Of a stretch of 64,000 nt of DNA, positions 37,901 to 48,285 are shown in pieces; position 1 is the stretch's first letter, and each line of letters starts with the position of its first letter. Source of the DNA: Ciborinia camelliae (taxonomy: Eukaryota; Ascomycota; Leotiomycetes; Helotiales; Sclerotiniaceae); contig JANPYM010000001.1 in assembly GCA_025890175.1 (NCBI GenBank), forward strand, positions 5,164,909 to 5,228,908. Direction: 5' to 3'. The position numbers and the translations under genes were made by a program. The notes below the pieces were generated by a model that searched no databases, was not told the origin of the DNA, and saw only the letters and a program-made list of their open reading frames with translations.

Positions 37901-38495
37901 AATTGAAGAGGACGCAACCGAGAATGAAGCGAAAATTCCACCGGATGAGAATTCAATTGTGAGGTTTGTTTGCAATATTAATGCTCAAAGTGAATCGAAG
38001 TGGAACGGGCCTTCTCCAGTACGCCCGTTCTCTAAATGTTTCTACTGTACTGGAGGTCAGAGATATGATTCTCGTGGGCTCGTAGTTTTGCATCTTCGCC
38101 AAATACACTTTTCTGGAGAATCTGTCCCCCTATTAGGATTTTGGATCAAAGCAGTAAAAGAAAGCACGCAAAACAAGACAGAAAACTTGTCTTTCATGTC
38201 GACTGCTGATAATAAACCAATCGAGGAATTCTTTGATAATTTCATTTGTTTTACTCCGAGCCCAGGAACATGGAACGGGCCAGATCCAAGCCTTCCCCTT
38301 GCTAATTGTTCCGATTGCCTCACCCCACGACAATGGGGATCATTAGATGCTGCGGTTCTACATCTAAGCTCTGTTCATTTTGTTTCGAATCCGTCACTTG
38401 ACTTCCGACCTTGGGTTCGACAGGCTGTAAGAAGCATCATTCCAAATCAGAAGTCAAATTACTTCAACGAGGATCATGAACCGACGATGACCTAG
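34914..38495 (+). CDS. Zinc-finger/protein-kinase fusion, 1,193 residues
   Basis: One uninterrupted frame. A helical region at about 155-270 (LDDILAAKPDL; ALQEWAKVTIIVNGTIPHYDGY) recalls MIT/USP8-dimer-like bundles (tentative). C2H2-like fingers occur at about 350-425 (C350, C355, HHYELVH) and a Cys4 ribbon at 455-476. The kinase domain spans about 600-885: Gly loop GHGSLGTV from 606, VAIK-type Lys 630, helix-C Glu 649, HKDIKPNN with catalytic Asp 732, DFG Asp 749 and SAPE Glu 779. All catalytic residues are present, with HKD for HRD. Three related Cys2-His2 modules follow at about 936-981, 1016-1066 and 1109-1156, each ending in HL..(S/I)HF. Substrate and pathway are unknown. The architecture suggests a signalling protein with nucleic-acid or protein-binding fingers (inference). 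Confidence 0.85.
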   Translation: MAEIIGSSKDWEEMLESQGIAEGSQAYVESGQPMSKAHAEWLSAQDRGTFDNTAVELGMIETNEDEVHRMKEKFPGLGRFFSTKSRRSISNNGDWDNLEPSNAWLEPTDNTANHEIEHGSDEIDIKRGAKNETEDAEPITEKSPIRDNILWKTYKRPYRHLDDILAAKPDLPSGTTIMGLLHLAESLTKQADTFLDNLERPDLALQEWAKVTIIVNGTIPHYDGYSSLMSDLGLLTRYNMIKKWLIDQHAKFEEAKEFIRNDNYRHGVVSSLPSPIDWPDRENGASSSDSKSKRSQNGDGIGSNKEDIVAGSTSDGAIVSEGLSESSNHSMHSQSSSQNFSDNFTISYPCHIITCPDHQSGFSSQETLVHHYELVHGESYYLCDYPSCQSKIGSAILPGSRIKFLRCDFRGSKQDYKYHLRSFHKEDISTLSSKLSDTEIAILDTCRLEVDWWRCQSCLRRVLINNEGYTCKDCKAICEHVRITTRKTRFGVGSLIGSGNMAQVTPGTVFPTHNQHPNSSIVGDISLQRTSSSENLRIEQNFVDASLNIRNISPRKETVDPFERVDKMSAMSSRSIKSEPCINIEFTHTEYTNFRNTPFTTVKQLGHGSLGTVDAVRIHGSEDEALIARKIIRLPNFSRKKLLPLIQQEVAVLRGLTHQHIVKVVSTYETTKAPRQFGILISPAGDEDLGHFLERVSEGDFPEEDIKLLSGWQCCLASAVAYIHSQSIRHKDIKPNNIICKGDQVYLTDFGSAHQFSAGITSSTEGPLVGITKMYSAPEVIADDRRGRPADVYSLGCVFAEMATVADGERIEEFHEYRSQPIPDEPDRMTYAYHATAHMIGPWFTELGDSWTASLLQEMLAVDQKCRPTADVLVETLLEHYGPPNCSCHLNSSSKFLSQVDGTTTSKFIKNSGQSPSEFNSNLQLLPRVVNKQYVCMEPKHEELSDNGFLGVRLGECETCKTGWLYARYSDAIAHLKKSHFGLLHPEELLRPWVTEIEEDATENEAKIPPDENSIVRFVCNINAQSESKWNGPSPVRPFSKCFYCTGGQRYDSRGLVVLHLRQIHFSGESVPLLGFWIKAVKESTQNKTENLSFMSTADNKPIEEFFDNFICFTPSPGTWNGPDPSLPLANCSDCLTPRQWGSLDAAVLHLSSVHFVSNPSLDFRPWVRQAVRSIIPNQKSNYFNEDHEPTMT

Positions 38496-38640
38496 GCAGA
38501 ACCAACTCTACGGGTATATGGCTTTTAGTCTTCACATAGACGTTCCATGTCACCCGAACCAGCTTTATCGGGAAATAATAGTGCTCCAATGTCGTCAAAA
38601 AATGCATATTCCTTCGATCACCTATAAATCTTCAATTAGT

Positions 38641-38824
38641 ATGAGATATGTTTGCTATAATCCGGACACTGGGAACATAAAAAGGTGGATTATCTTACAA
38701 GCAAACTCATGAAACAAGTTATGTGACTCCGGATATGGCTCTTCAGAATCTTTGTAGAGATCATTTTGAGCTTGATATTCCGGGGGAAGCCATGAAGGCT
38801 TGGGTTTCGGAAGGTCATCATTAG
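38641..38824 (+). pseudogene. Decayed fourth zinc-finger module behind the kinase gene
   Basis: After the stop at 38,493-38,495 the plus strand still carries pieces resembling the C-terminal modules. At 38,641 a frame reads MRYVCYNPDTGN, like RFVCNINAQSES in the intact gene. After a frame change, 38,723-38,824 reads VTPDMALQNLCRDHFELDIP and continues to a Trp-Val end, like the RGLVVLHLRQIHF...W block. Between 38,496 and 38,640 are Ser/Pro-rich codons broken by stops. The simplest reading is that the gene once extended further and has been shortened. A missed intron was looked for, but no suitable donor precedes the stop. Confidence 0.4.
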
Positions 38825-40221
38825 TAATTTGGCAACCAATGAGTGCCAAACGAAATATATCGGATATTCAAGCTTTGAATTGCCATAGACTAGAGCAGAA
38901 AAGAATTTCCTGGTATGCAGACAGAGAGCAATAGACTTATCGAATATGGAAAACAATAAGGGTCTGTTTGTGGCAAACGCTTGTTCTCTGCCTCAAAATA
39001 CGACAGCCCGGGAGCCATTCAAGATTTTTTTTATATATGAGCTGCCTGCGAAAAGAATTCGGTAGAACTAATTACACATTCCTATATATATATATCTTGG
39101 ATTGACAATTAGATGAACCCTGAGAATTTCGTCCAATGGCGGACCCTCTCTCCGGGGCTTGCATATACTGTATATATCAACTAGTCTATAACGGTGCCGA
39201 TTTGCGGTATCGAAATACATAGTATTCTATCTACATTGCCCATTTTGGTTTTATGGTCATCATTATGGCCCCGCGTGGCTACGTTTGGTATCTGCACTCC
39301 GATCTCTCTCCTGCAATAAAAGTTTTAGGTTAATCTGATATACGGCTCACTCATACTATACTTGTTGTTTCCAATAGTCTAGACTGCAGTCCCGGGTTGA
39401 GAATGGGAGACTCTGATTCTATGAATTGGTTTTATATATTGAATTCGTTTGAAATATTCATTTTATTGAAGTCAACAATGATTTTAAGTTCTTATTTAGA
39501 CAGCAGCCCGGACTATTGAATACCCATACTGTACCCAATCCCTATATTTATTTCGTTGGGAACTTATAGTTAGTATGGTACTAGTTTCGAGGTCAATCTA
39601 GGAGGTTTTAAGCCCGTCAACTGATAGCCAAGCTTTTCCTGACACCTTCATGTTTCCGACATCATTAGATGAGCCGAGATTCTAGATCACTCACTACTAT
39701 CCTCTCCATTGGCCACAACCCCGGATTGGCTTCCCCAGAAAATTAGCAGGAGGCTCGATGGATGTTGCAAAATAAGAATGTTCTTAGGTAGGATTTGTAG
39801 TATCTGATCAAAAGCAATGATGCCGGTAGTCAATTCTCACCATCGTGGGTCTGGGAGATTGATAAACTGCTCTTATGTGAGCAGCAAGACAATACAAGGT
39901 GCTCAGTATTCTCAAAGTTCATCTAGTGATTGGTTATCCCAGTGATTAGAAGAACAATTGATAGTCAAACGTATAAGTGCCCTGGGCTATCTTCCTCAAA
40001 CTTGCTACTTTTCGCCATATGATGGACTTGACGGTAAGAAATTTGCATGTTCACTTATAATTCAACCACCAACGAAATCTTGGAAGAGAACGGGATTTCT
40101 TCCTCATCTTGATATAACATCTCTTGCATTCTCAAACTATATATATATATCGAAGCATCTTTTACCTTCACGAATCTGTTTATTTATCAACTACAATACC
40201 TGATATATCAGCACTTCCACG
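38825..40221. other. Intergenic, no gene recognised
   Basis: 1.4 kb with no credible frame. An ATATATATA run occurs at about 39,084-39,096 and another at about 40,138-40,150, the latter 70-80 bases before the secreted-type micro-ORF. Confidence 0.5.
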
Positions 40222-40332
40222 ATGCGTCTCTCAACTACCACTCTTTCTGCTCTCGCATCAACGGTTCTCCTTTCTCTTGCCGCAGAATTTCTTGCGTTGG
40301 TTGATGATGATACCGGAATACCATATGTCTAA
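40222..40332 (+). CDS. 36-residue signal-peptide micro-ORF (possible gene remnant)
   Basis: The ATG in context CTTCCACGATGCG opens a 36-codon frame starting MRLSTTTLSALASTVLLSLAA, a textbook secretion signal, followed by only 15 residues (EFLALVDDDTGIPYV). A TATATATATAT run lies about 75 bases upstream. It is either a very short secreted peptide or the surviving first exon of a lost secreted-protein gene. No GT donor at its end gives a sensible continuation by eye. No family is recognised. Confidence 0.35.
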   Translation: MRLSTTTLSALASTVLLSLAAEFLALVDDDTGIPYV

Positions 40333-40928
40333 CACAGCATAATTCACCTTATCTCATTTTTCACACCTAATAAACATTATCTATGTGTTTCGGACAAGGC
40401 AGTATTACTTCCTGTAGTTCTTAAACTGGCCTATGCCCAGCAAGTAATTCTCTCATTTCGGCTTGAGGGAGAAGCCTTACATATACAAATGAGAGAGGCA
40501 GACATGATAGATTTGATAGTGACGGATCCAGGTTTCTTGACTGTTTGCTAGGGGAACAACTTCATCTTATCGCCAAATTATTATATTAATGAGGACTCTT
40601 AGAAGTTGGCACAATAGGGTGAATGAGAATGAAGATATGAATAAAGTTAGAGCTAATTAGAAACGAATAAAGGAACAAGAATTTTCAAGAATAAAGTTAC
40701 AATCTCTACCTAACATTAACATACCTCATAAAGTTCACTCTTTCCTAAGTACTCGATATATTGCATCTCAAAATCGCTTATCCAAAAACACAACCACAAA
40801 ACATCCCACAGACCCCACCTATCATCAATGCCCCCCACATAGTGCAGCAAATTTTTCCCTGCACATCAATTCATCGAGGTATATATATACACAAAAGGTC
40901 TTGCTTACATCAACAACATGATATGATC
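40333..40928. other. Spacer upstream of tRNA-Leu
   Basis: 596 bases of AT-rich intergenic DNA with no gene. It carries the immediate 5' flank of the tRNA gene, including ATATATATACA at about 40,880. Confidence 0.5.
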
Positions 40929-41042
40929 GGACAGATGGCCGAGTGGTTATGGCGTGTGACTCAAGCTCAACAGCTTAGTTGATTCAATCAATTAGCATTC
41001 TCATGGGCTTAGCCCGCGGGGGTTCGAATCCCCCTCTGTTCA
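40929..41042 (+). tRNA. tRNA-Leu (anticodon CAA) with intron
   Basis: The acceptor stem GGACAGA pairs with TCTGTTC (one G-U), with discriminator A. The D arm GCC-GAGTGGTTAT-GGC carries the A box. The anticodon loop CTCAAG places CAA at the anticodon, followed by an intron of about 32 nt just 3' of the anticodon. Next come a long class-II variable arm (GGGC-TTA-GCCC) and the T arm GGGGG-TTCGAAT-CCCCC with the B box. Length without intron is about 82 nt, normal for Leu. The anticodon stem TGTGA/TCTCA has one central mismatch. Downstream T runs (41,049 and 41,061-41,073) fit Pol III termination. Confidence 0.93.
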
Positions 41043-43370
41043 TCCATTCTTTTGGGATTTCTTTTTTTTTTTTGTTGGAAGTTTTAATTTTGAGAATGGG
41101 TGGATTTTATATCTTTTGAAAATTTTGATAGAGGGGTAGATTTTTAGTGGTGGCTAGTGGCGGGTGGCGGGTGGCTGATGATGTGAGTGGCGAAATCTAG
41201 GGTGTGGCTTGTCATTTCCAAGTGGGATGATTACTAAGCTTGAGGTGGCTTTTTAGTTCTTTTGCAAGTATAAGTCAAGTGAGCGCCTTCCTTCAATATA
41301 ACCATGAACCAACCAACATCAATGCTTGTATTCCTTGATCTCTCCCATTTCTGGAAGTAAGTAGCTGCTGTACTGTGATATCAATATGATTAGTCTTAGC
41401 ATTTGAACATTGCAGTAAATAGCAAGCAAGATTATCTGTCATCCTCACAATCACAGCAAATCAGACCTCGCGATTGAGCACTATTAGTCTCAAATACAAT
41501 ATGTAGTTACGACTCATTTTGATGCGATTGTTAGCACACACTCTCCTTGATAAGAATCCAAAGATTCATTTCGCAATCGGTGAAATTGGATACACTTCAA
41601 TGATTAATTTCCAAGTCTGTCTGAATCTTAAAATTCATCCTACTGCCATGTTTTTGTTATTTCAGCATCTGAACAGTAACAGGAATATTGAAGGACTTGT
41701 CAGCAAGTGCTGCTTCCCGGGCTATTCTAGACTATTAAAGAGAACGATGAAGTTCATTGACACCCTTTAGTTTGAAGCTTGGTAGAGGAGGAATTATTTC
41801 GAATTATGAAGGATTTTGACATTAAAGTCATTTGTGATCTACCTTGGAGAGATGGGGTGGGAGTTCACTGGCGTAATGACACTAGATACATATATTCACT
41901 CCCAGAAGTTGCCGCAATGATTCTTATAGTTGGTTTTCTGATCTAATTTATAAGGTCCCAATTTTATCTTTAGACGATCGAAACTAATATGTCGCCCTGT
42001 TGCCCCAACAAGAAAGATAACAACTTCATCATGAATGTTATGATGAATAGAGAGGCTACTTTGTGCGTTTCATCATACAAAAGAGACGGTTTATATCTTC
42101 CAATCTTTCTTGTCGGAAAAGGTTGATCAACTTGATCTACTCTTTCGTGATTGCGGCCTGGCACTATACAATGCATAAATGAGGTCCGAAGTCTCTAAAT
42201 TTTGACATAATATTGAAAATACTGTATAGATTGCTTTTGGTGGTCATGTATATATACCTATATATATATACTACTAAATAGGTATTTAGTAGAGTCATTG
42301 ATGACTTGTCAAAACGATCAAAGCATTTAACAGTTTCCACGGCCCAAATCCACTGTGTTCTACTTCTCCCACCTTAATTGATCCAATATACAACACGGTA
42401 TCTCTAGTCTTACTAGTCCTATGGGTACCTAGATATCTAATGGGAACTTCACGTTGGGTTAAGTAATCGATCCAAATAATACACCTACCTACCTACCTAT
42501 GTATGACGTGCGAGGACTACTTCCGCTAAGCTAAGCCAAATAATCAAACAAAATAAAATAGATTTGATCCAAGCACCTATCTATTCCTTCTACCTCTCTC
42601 TCTATCTCTCTCTCTCTCCCCTCCCCCCCAAAAAGAAACCCACCCCACCTACAACCCACATAACCAACCAAGAAAGTCCAAGCTAGCCAGCTAACCGACT
42701 CATTCAAGATCAAGATCAAGATCAAGATTAGATTCTCTCTTTCTCTTCTCTCTCGAACACCTTGAGTCTCTTCACGCCTATAACACGTGATTTGTTTAGT
42801 ATTGTATATCATTCATTCTATCTACTATTCCATTTCTACGATACCTAGCAAGGCAAGGCAATACAAGGCAAGAAATGGCAAGAGAGAAAGCTGAAGGTAA
42901 AGGTAAGATTTACCATAATGAGTGAGTGTGATTATACTAAATAGTGGTATTAGTAGTATGTTAATTCAATCGAGAGAAGAGAAGAAAAGAGAAGAGAAGA
43001 GGAAAGAATTCTTAGATATAAGGGTTAGTTTGAACAGAAGGAAAACGGGTATAAGGCGAGGAAAAATGAAAAGGAAAATCGTGGTTTTGGGGTTTGGGTT
43101 TTGATTTTGATTTTGATATTGATTAGTGGTGCGGTGCTATTTATGGCGGTCTATCTTTTGGATAAAATCTTTTAATTTTTGGAAAAATTGTTTTGGATTT
43201 TGATTTTTTGGGGGTTGGGGGTTGGGGGAGAGTTGATGAGTTGACAAGTTAGTTGAGTGATAGAATTTGTTTGAGATCTATAGTTCAAATACAATAATCT
43301 TACAAAAATAAGTTTATCTAAAACATTCGGCTAGACAGACTATCATGGCGGGCTGAATTCAAGGGTTATA

Positions 43371-43714
43371 GAGGAAAGAAGCAGAGGAAAGAAGCAGAGG
43401 AAAGAAGCAGAGGAAAGAAGTAGAGGAAAGAAGTAGAGGAAAGAAGCAGAGGAAAGAAGTAGAGGAAAGAAGTAGAGGAAAGAAGTAGAGGAAAGAAGTA
43501 GAGGAAAGAAGTAGAGGAAAGAAGTAGAGGAAAGAAGTAGAGGAAAGAAGCAAAAGAAAGAAGCAGAGGAAAGAAGTAGAGGAAAGAAGCAGAGGAAAGA
43601 AGTAGAGGAAAGAAGTAGAGGAAAGAAGTAGAGGAAAGAAGCAGAGGAAAGAAGCAGAGGAAAGAAGTAGAGGAAAGAAGTAGAGGAAAGAAGCAGAGGA
43701 AAGAAGCAGAGGAA
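43371..43714. repeat. 12-bp minisatellite, about 28 copies
   Basis: The unit AGAAGTAGAGGA (phase arbitrary) alternates with AGAAGCAGAGGA, a single T/C position forming a copy-by-copy code. One unit near 43,550 reads AGCAAAAGAA. The unit is divisible by three, so the minus strand shows a long spurious FPLLLSSTSFLY-type frame, which is not called as a gene. Confidence 0.92.
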
Positions 43715-44042
43715 GAATATATAGTGGTTTTTAGTTTGAGAGGATTATAAATGCGAATCTTGTTTTCTGCCTGGCAATATTGGATACGATACGATACGAT
43801 ACATCCATGCCTATACTTCCGCACTACGTCCATATTCATTTGATACCTAGGTAAGTCAACAAAGTTGAACGAGCATATGAAATCACAACACAACGAACAT
43901 CATACCCAAATCACTATAGTATAGGTATGTGGATAGATAAGATAGATATCAACAAAAGCCTCCTGCATTGACTGACTAATCGACTAACTGACTGACTGGG
44001 CATGGTAAAAACTAGAATTCGCAAGAAAATATCAATTATACC

Positions 44043-44080
44043 CACTTCCACTTCCACTTCCACTTCCACTTCCACTTCAA
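44043..44080. repeat. CACTTC hexamer array
   Basis: About six tandem CACTTC units. The reverse-complement unit GAAGTG forms another array at 48,683-48,726, on the other side of the NDT80/VIB-1 gene. Confidence 0.9.
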
Positions 44081-44333
44081 CTTTGCTTTGCTGCATACAT
44101 TTTCCCACTCCCTTCTTCCTTCTTCATCTCGCGCTTTCATTTTACGTTTCCACTCCTTCGTCCTATCTGCAGCAGTGACTGCTCACACTGGCAGTTATCT
44201 TATCGATCATCCCCACAAGCCATTTTCATCTTGGTCAATTTACCATGCTCTGCTCGTCTCTCCTATCTTATCTCTCTCCTCTTCTCGTTGGTCGGTCCCC
44301 ACACTCAAAACAACAACATCACAAACAACAACC

Positions 44334-44338
44334 GCAGC

Positions 44339-44369
<31 letters not shown>

Positions 44370-44370
44370 G
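44334..44370. repeat. CAA microsatellite
   Basis: About eleven uninterrupted CAA units after a GCAGCAA step. A second imperfect CAG/CAA run starts at 44,467. Confidence 0.9.
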
Positions 44371-44464
44371 ATACAACCACCTCGAAAAGAATTAAAAGCC
44401 CACTCGGCAACTACCCACAACTCAAATTTTCATTCCTTCTTCAACACTAATAAGTCCGTCCCCA

Positions 44465-44548
44465 ATGGAGCAGCAGCAGCAACAGCAACAACTAACACGC
44501 AGTCAAGATAGAAGAAATAATCAGATGCAAGCAAAGAGGAACTTGTGA
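44465..44548 (+). other. Short Gln-rich ORF ending at a splice-donor-like site
   Basis: An ATG in context CCCCAATGG opens a 27-codon frame starting MEQQQQQQQLTRSQDRRNNQ. Its last codons overlap a good donor sequence, TTGTGAGT (GT at 44,545). This could be a first exon, an upstream ORF or chance from a CAG/CAA microsatellite. No matching downstream exon was found. Confidence 0.25.
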
Positions 44549-45399
44549 GTCCGATCCGAGAGATAGATGATGCAAAAAGAATCCGTCAGGCTCTGGAAAG
44601 CGAGCGCCCTTTCGGGTTCTACCCTATCACATCAAATTCTCCAGACCGGGAAAAAAAAGGAAAAGAAATGGAAAAACACAAGATGAGAGATCCGTCAATG
44701 ACGCACGTAAGAAAACACCAGGATCCGCGATTGGCAAGATCAATATACCCATCCATCCCAATCCAATTCATTGCATCCCGATCCTTTGTTACCCATTTGT
44801 CCATCCATCCATCCATCCGTCCATCCATCCATTCATCATTCCCATGCCCGAAATCCCCACAAAAAGAAAGGTGTGCCTGAGACCAAATGCAACTCCGTCA
44901 CCGAAATCCGATATAATATTTTTTTTCCGTTCCATCCTAGACCAGACCTAGATAGATGCAAGCTTTTTTTTCCATCCACTCATCTCATCCATTCGATCCA
45001 TCGTATATGTAGGGTGATGTCGTGTCGAGATGATATGATATGAATTCGATGCCATTTGATTTTGTAGTATCCCCCAAAATAAATGTCCCAATCAAATGTG
45101 TTAAGATGTCCCTTGAGCCTTCACTCCTTTCCTATTCCTTGCGCCGATCCATTCCACAATCAAAATGTTTTCTGCAAAGATATCAAGCAACCAAGCGATG
45201 AGCCAATCCATTATACTCCAAATGATGATTGAAAAAATGGACGACGATGAGATGTGACGTGATGCGCGAAGACGAATTAAATTTGGACGATGGCGGATAT
45301 GAGAAACAAGACAAGACAAGTTCTACAAGTGCTGCATCATAGCATAGCACACGTATCGTATCGCGAGTTAAATGGCGATCAATCCTCCATCTCTAATGG

Positions 45400-47744
45400 C
45401 TAGCTGATATTAAGTTCTTGCGTCAGAGCCATCGTTGGAAAATAACCCTTCGACTCCGGGACACCTTCCCACCTTCCACAATGTCTACCCAAAGAATCTT
45501 GCGCACCACTGATACTCGGTAGAGAGTAACCACTAGTAGTATATTCCTGCTTGATTTTACCCGGCGTATATTCTGGGAGACTGGGCAACTGATTTCGTGG
45601 TTCCGCACCCTCCCATAGTGGAGTTGGGTAGTACATATAACAGGGGGCATCCTCGATATTCTTTGCTTCTTCGGCGGAGAGGGTAGGTTCCATGGGGATT
45701 TGAAGTGGCCCGGTGCGATAGTGGTGGGAACGGCCATCGTAAGAACCGTAACTACTGGAGCCAGGAAGCATGGATGAAGCTCCAGACATGGTCATCTCGC
45801 CTGGGGTGCGGGATGATCCACCAGACGGTGTATATGAGCCGCCCCCACCAGCACCACCGGCACCTCCCGGCCCGGAACTTGCATTGCTACCTCGCCGTTC
45901 ACTTTGGTAATGACCAGGTGAGCGACCTCGCACAACCATTGGTGCGGACATGCGAACCGCAACTTTCACCCACTGGTCTCCATGATTGTGGTGAGGTCCC
46001 AAATCTGCGTATAGTTCCACCAATAAATGATAATATTGCTGAGCGGCCCTCCGTTTTCCGTTATTTGCAGTCGCGTTTTTGAATTGGATGCGCTCAAACG
46101 TCGCTTCATTTGGTGGTGTGTTTGGCGACTGGCCAAAAGATCCATCGTACATTCCTCGTGGCCCACCACCAATCCCGTTGTCACCACCATACATATTATG
46201 CGTTGTATGCGGCCGTGGCGCCACTGGAATTCGAGGTGGCTTATCCTGTGGTCCTTTGTCTCGTTTCGGAGTGTGCTGGACCAATTCTATTGATTTTCCA
46301 TCGCGAGAATCCACCACTGCAGCTATGGACATCGCAAACTGTTGTACTTGTGGTCTCATCCCAGCAGACAACAAAAGATGTAAACTTCCCGTTGGAACGA
46401 TCGGTTGAAGTGTAAATGAGCAACTCAACGAAAAGTAATTTCTTCTGTAGCAGGTCCAGTCGTTTTCTGCCATGAAAAATCCCTTGTCAATTTTTCCAAA
46501 GATTTCTGGCGTGATAATCTGTCCATCAGCCGCCTGCAAAGTATGTATGACTTCTGTTGGATTTAGAGGAGGGGTGAGTTGCCCTCCGAGCTGAGAACTT
46601 TCCATGTTCGTTGGACTTGCGAAGCCGCTGTTAGATGGTGATAATGGCACGCCTCTTACAGTTCCAGAAGTTGACGGAGATCTTGAAATTCCGTCCGTTC
46701 TTCGCAAGTGCGGTGTTGCACTTGCGTATAAATCTCGTGTGCTTATTGGTGATTGGGGATGTGGTAAGGCTGGAGAGCGTGAGGGTGGTGCCATTCCAGG
46801 GGAGGAGTGACTGTGCGGATAGATCATTATTATCTGTGCACAGAAATGATGGTGTATCGAAGTACTTAAAAGGGGGTGAAAGGTACGTACATAGAGTTCA
46901 GGCGGGGTTTAAGATCGGGCATAGAAAATAAGGATGAGCCCGGAGGAAAGTACGGGTTGCTCCCACCTGAGTACGTGGGACCGTTCAGTGTTGACTGATA
47001 GGCATGCGCGTATGGTGGGAAGGGGATGTTGGACGGGATGGAGCTTGGTATCGTGGGTTCTATCGAGAACACAGGGCTATGAGAGGTACCGGAATCGGAA
47101 CTGAAACTGAGCTATCAATCAGCCACGAGTCTACATGGCTGTAAGACAAAGTAAAAATAAGGTTCTGAGGGGGCATGATCTATGGGCTAAAATTCTTCAT
47201 GGCGGTAATGATGCCCAGTTGGACTGCATATGTATGACAGCCAACACAACCGTCAGTGGTACAAAATAGCGGGGACTACTCGCGTGATGCGAACCATTGC
47301 GGAAGTAAAAGTGGTTTGGTTTGATTTGAGGCTTAAGCTGTGCGACGCCTGGAGAAGAACAATGTCGATGAATGAGTCGTGGCATGTTCACCACATTAAC
47401 AGCTTTAGCGCTGATCGCACAAGCGGTAGATTCATGCATAATTTTGAAATGGACGATAATTAGAGACAGCTCAAGGAGTAGTGTATGTGCCTAAATGCAA
47501 GGTTGACGAGGGGGTACATCGGGAGAAAACAAATGACCAACGAAGTTTGGGGGTAGACTTACCGTACATCATCTGAAGCTGGAATTGTCATGTATCGCAT
47601 CCCCATATCAGAGGGTAATGACGGAGGGTGAACAAATTCCTGTCTTGAAGAGCTGTCAGGCTCTGGTTCGGATCCGACAATACACGAAGACGAATGCCCT
47701 GAATAAGCGGCTAGGTCTTGGATATTACCAGATTGAGAGCACAT
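45400..47744 (-). CDS. NDT80/PhoG-type transcription factor, VIB-1/XprG family
   Basis: Model: exons 47744-47563, 47100-46891, 46810-45400, giving 600 residues. An equally in-frame choice at the second intron (donor 46886, acceptor before 46833) gives 609. The NDT80 DNA-binding domain is encoded at about 46,560-45,900: NDWTCYRRNYFS, FAMSIAAVVD, LVQHTPKRDKGPQ, ATFERIQFKNATANNGKRRA, YYHLLVELYADL. The rest is Pro/Ser/Gly-rich and disordered. VIB-1/XprG proteins are nuclear regulators of secreted proteases, polysaccharide use and heterokaryon-incompatibility cell death (known in Neurospora and Aspergillus). The 462-nt first intron is long. An upstream GCTAAC branch site and CCTCAG acceptor (exon from 47,765) suggest a further intron in the 5' leader, so the N-terminus is uncertain. 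Confidence 0.88.
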
Positions 47745-48285
47745 GAAGTGATCGAGTGTTATTTTCTGAGGTGTAGGGACTATTGGGGTGATATGGTTAG
47801 CATCGGATGATACAAAAATTCCCGAGATATTCAGATATCGAGATAGGTTATTGAGATTGCCATGGATAAGAAACAGAAACAAGGCGAACCAGAGATAATA
47901 ACCAAAATGAAAATTGAAAAGAACAGTGACAATTGGATGAGTAGTGAATTGTGTCGTAACGAGGTGACTAATGAAGTTTCTTTTTTGGGGAGGGGCTGGG
48001 GGGATTTTCTCTGGCAGAATGCGGATTGGATATTGGGGGGTGGGATGTAGAACATTTTTGGAATTAGAGTAAGAGTACTTTGTACTTTGCGTGCCTCTTA
48101 TTGAATATCAACATTCAACTGAGGGGATGACGGTGAATATTGGATGATGTAGGAGGGTGTGTTGATGAAGTATATTGAATGTGTCGCACCCGGGAACTTT
48201 CTTCCATGGAACGTTCCGTTTGACCAATTCACTGTAAGGGCCCGGCATTACACTGTATTGCTCTGCGTCTTGTACTTTGCCAGGT

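Larger units (their letters stand above)
41043..45399. other. 4.4-kb repeat-rich region between tRNA and NDT80/VIB-1 gene
   Basis: No convincing gene. It contains a GTGGCGGGTGGC-type tract near 41,155, CT runs at 42,595-42,630, CAAGAT hexamers at 42,708-42,726, AAGGC words at 42,850-42,870, GAAGAGAA tracts at 42,975-43,005, a large 12-bp minisatellite, GATAC pentamers at 43,787-43,802, CACTTC hexamers, CAA and CCAT runs. The frame at 41,519-41,770 (83 codons) has no domain-like features. The right end is the 3' flank of the regulator gene. Confidence 0.5.

Noticed and set aside
34914..38495. Possibility that the kinase is a pseudokinase
   Set aside because: Gly loop, Lys 630, Glu 649, HKD Asp 732, DFG Asp 749 and APE are all present. 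The HRD-to-HKD change is conservative.
41519..41770. 83-codon plus-strand frame after the tRNA
   Set aside because: No recognisable domain or signal. Could be chance in 4 kb of non-coding DNA.
43359..43893. 175-codon frame (FPLLLSSTSFLY-type) on the minus strand
   Set aside because: Entirely generated by the 12-bp minisatellite. No signal, domain or flanking exon.
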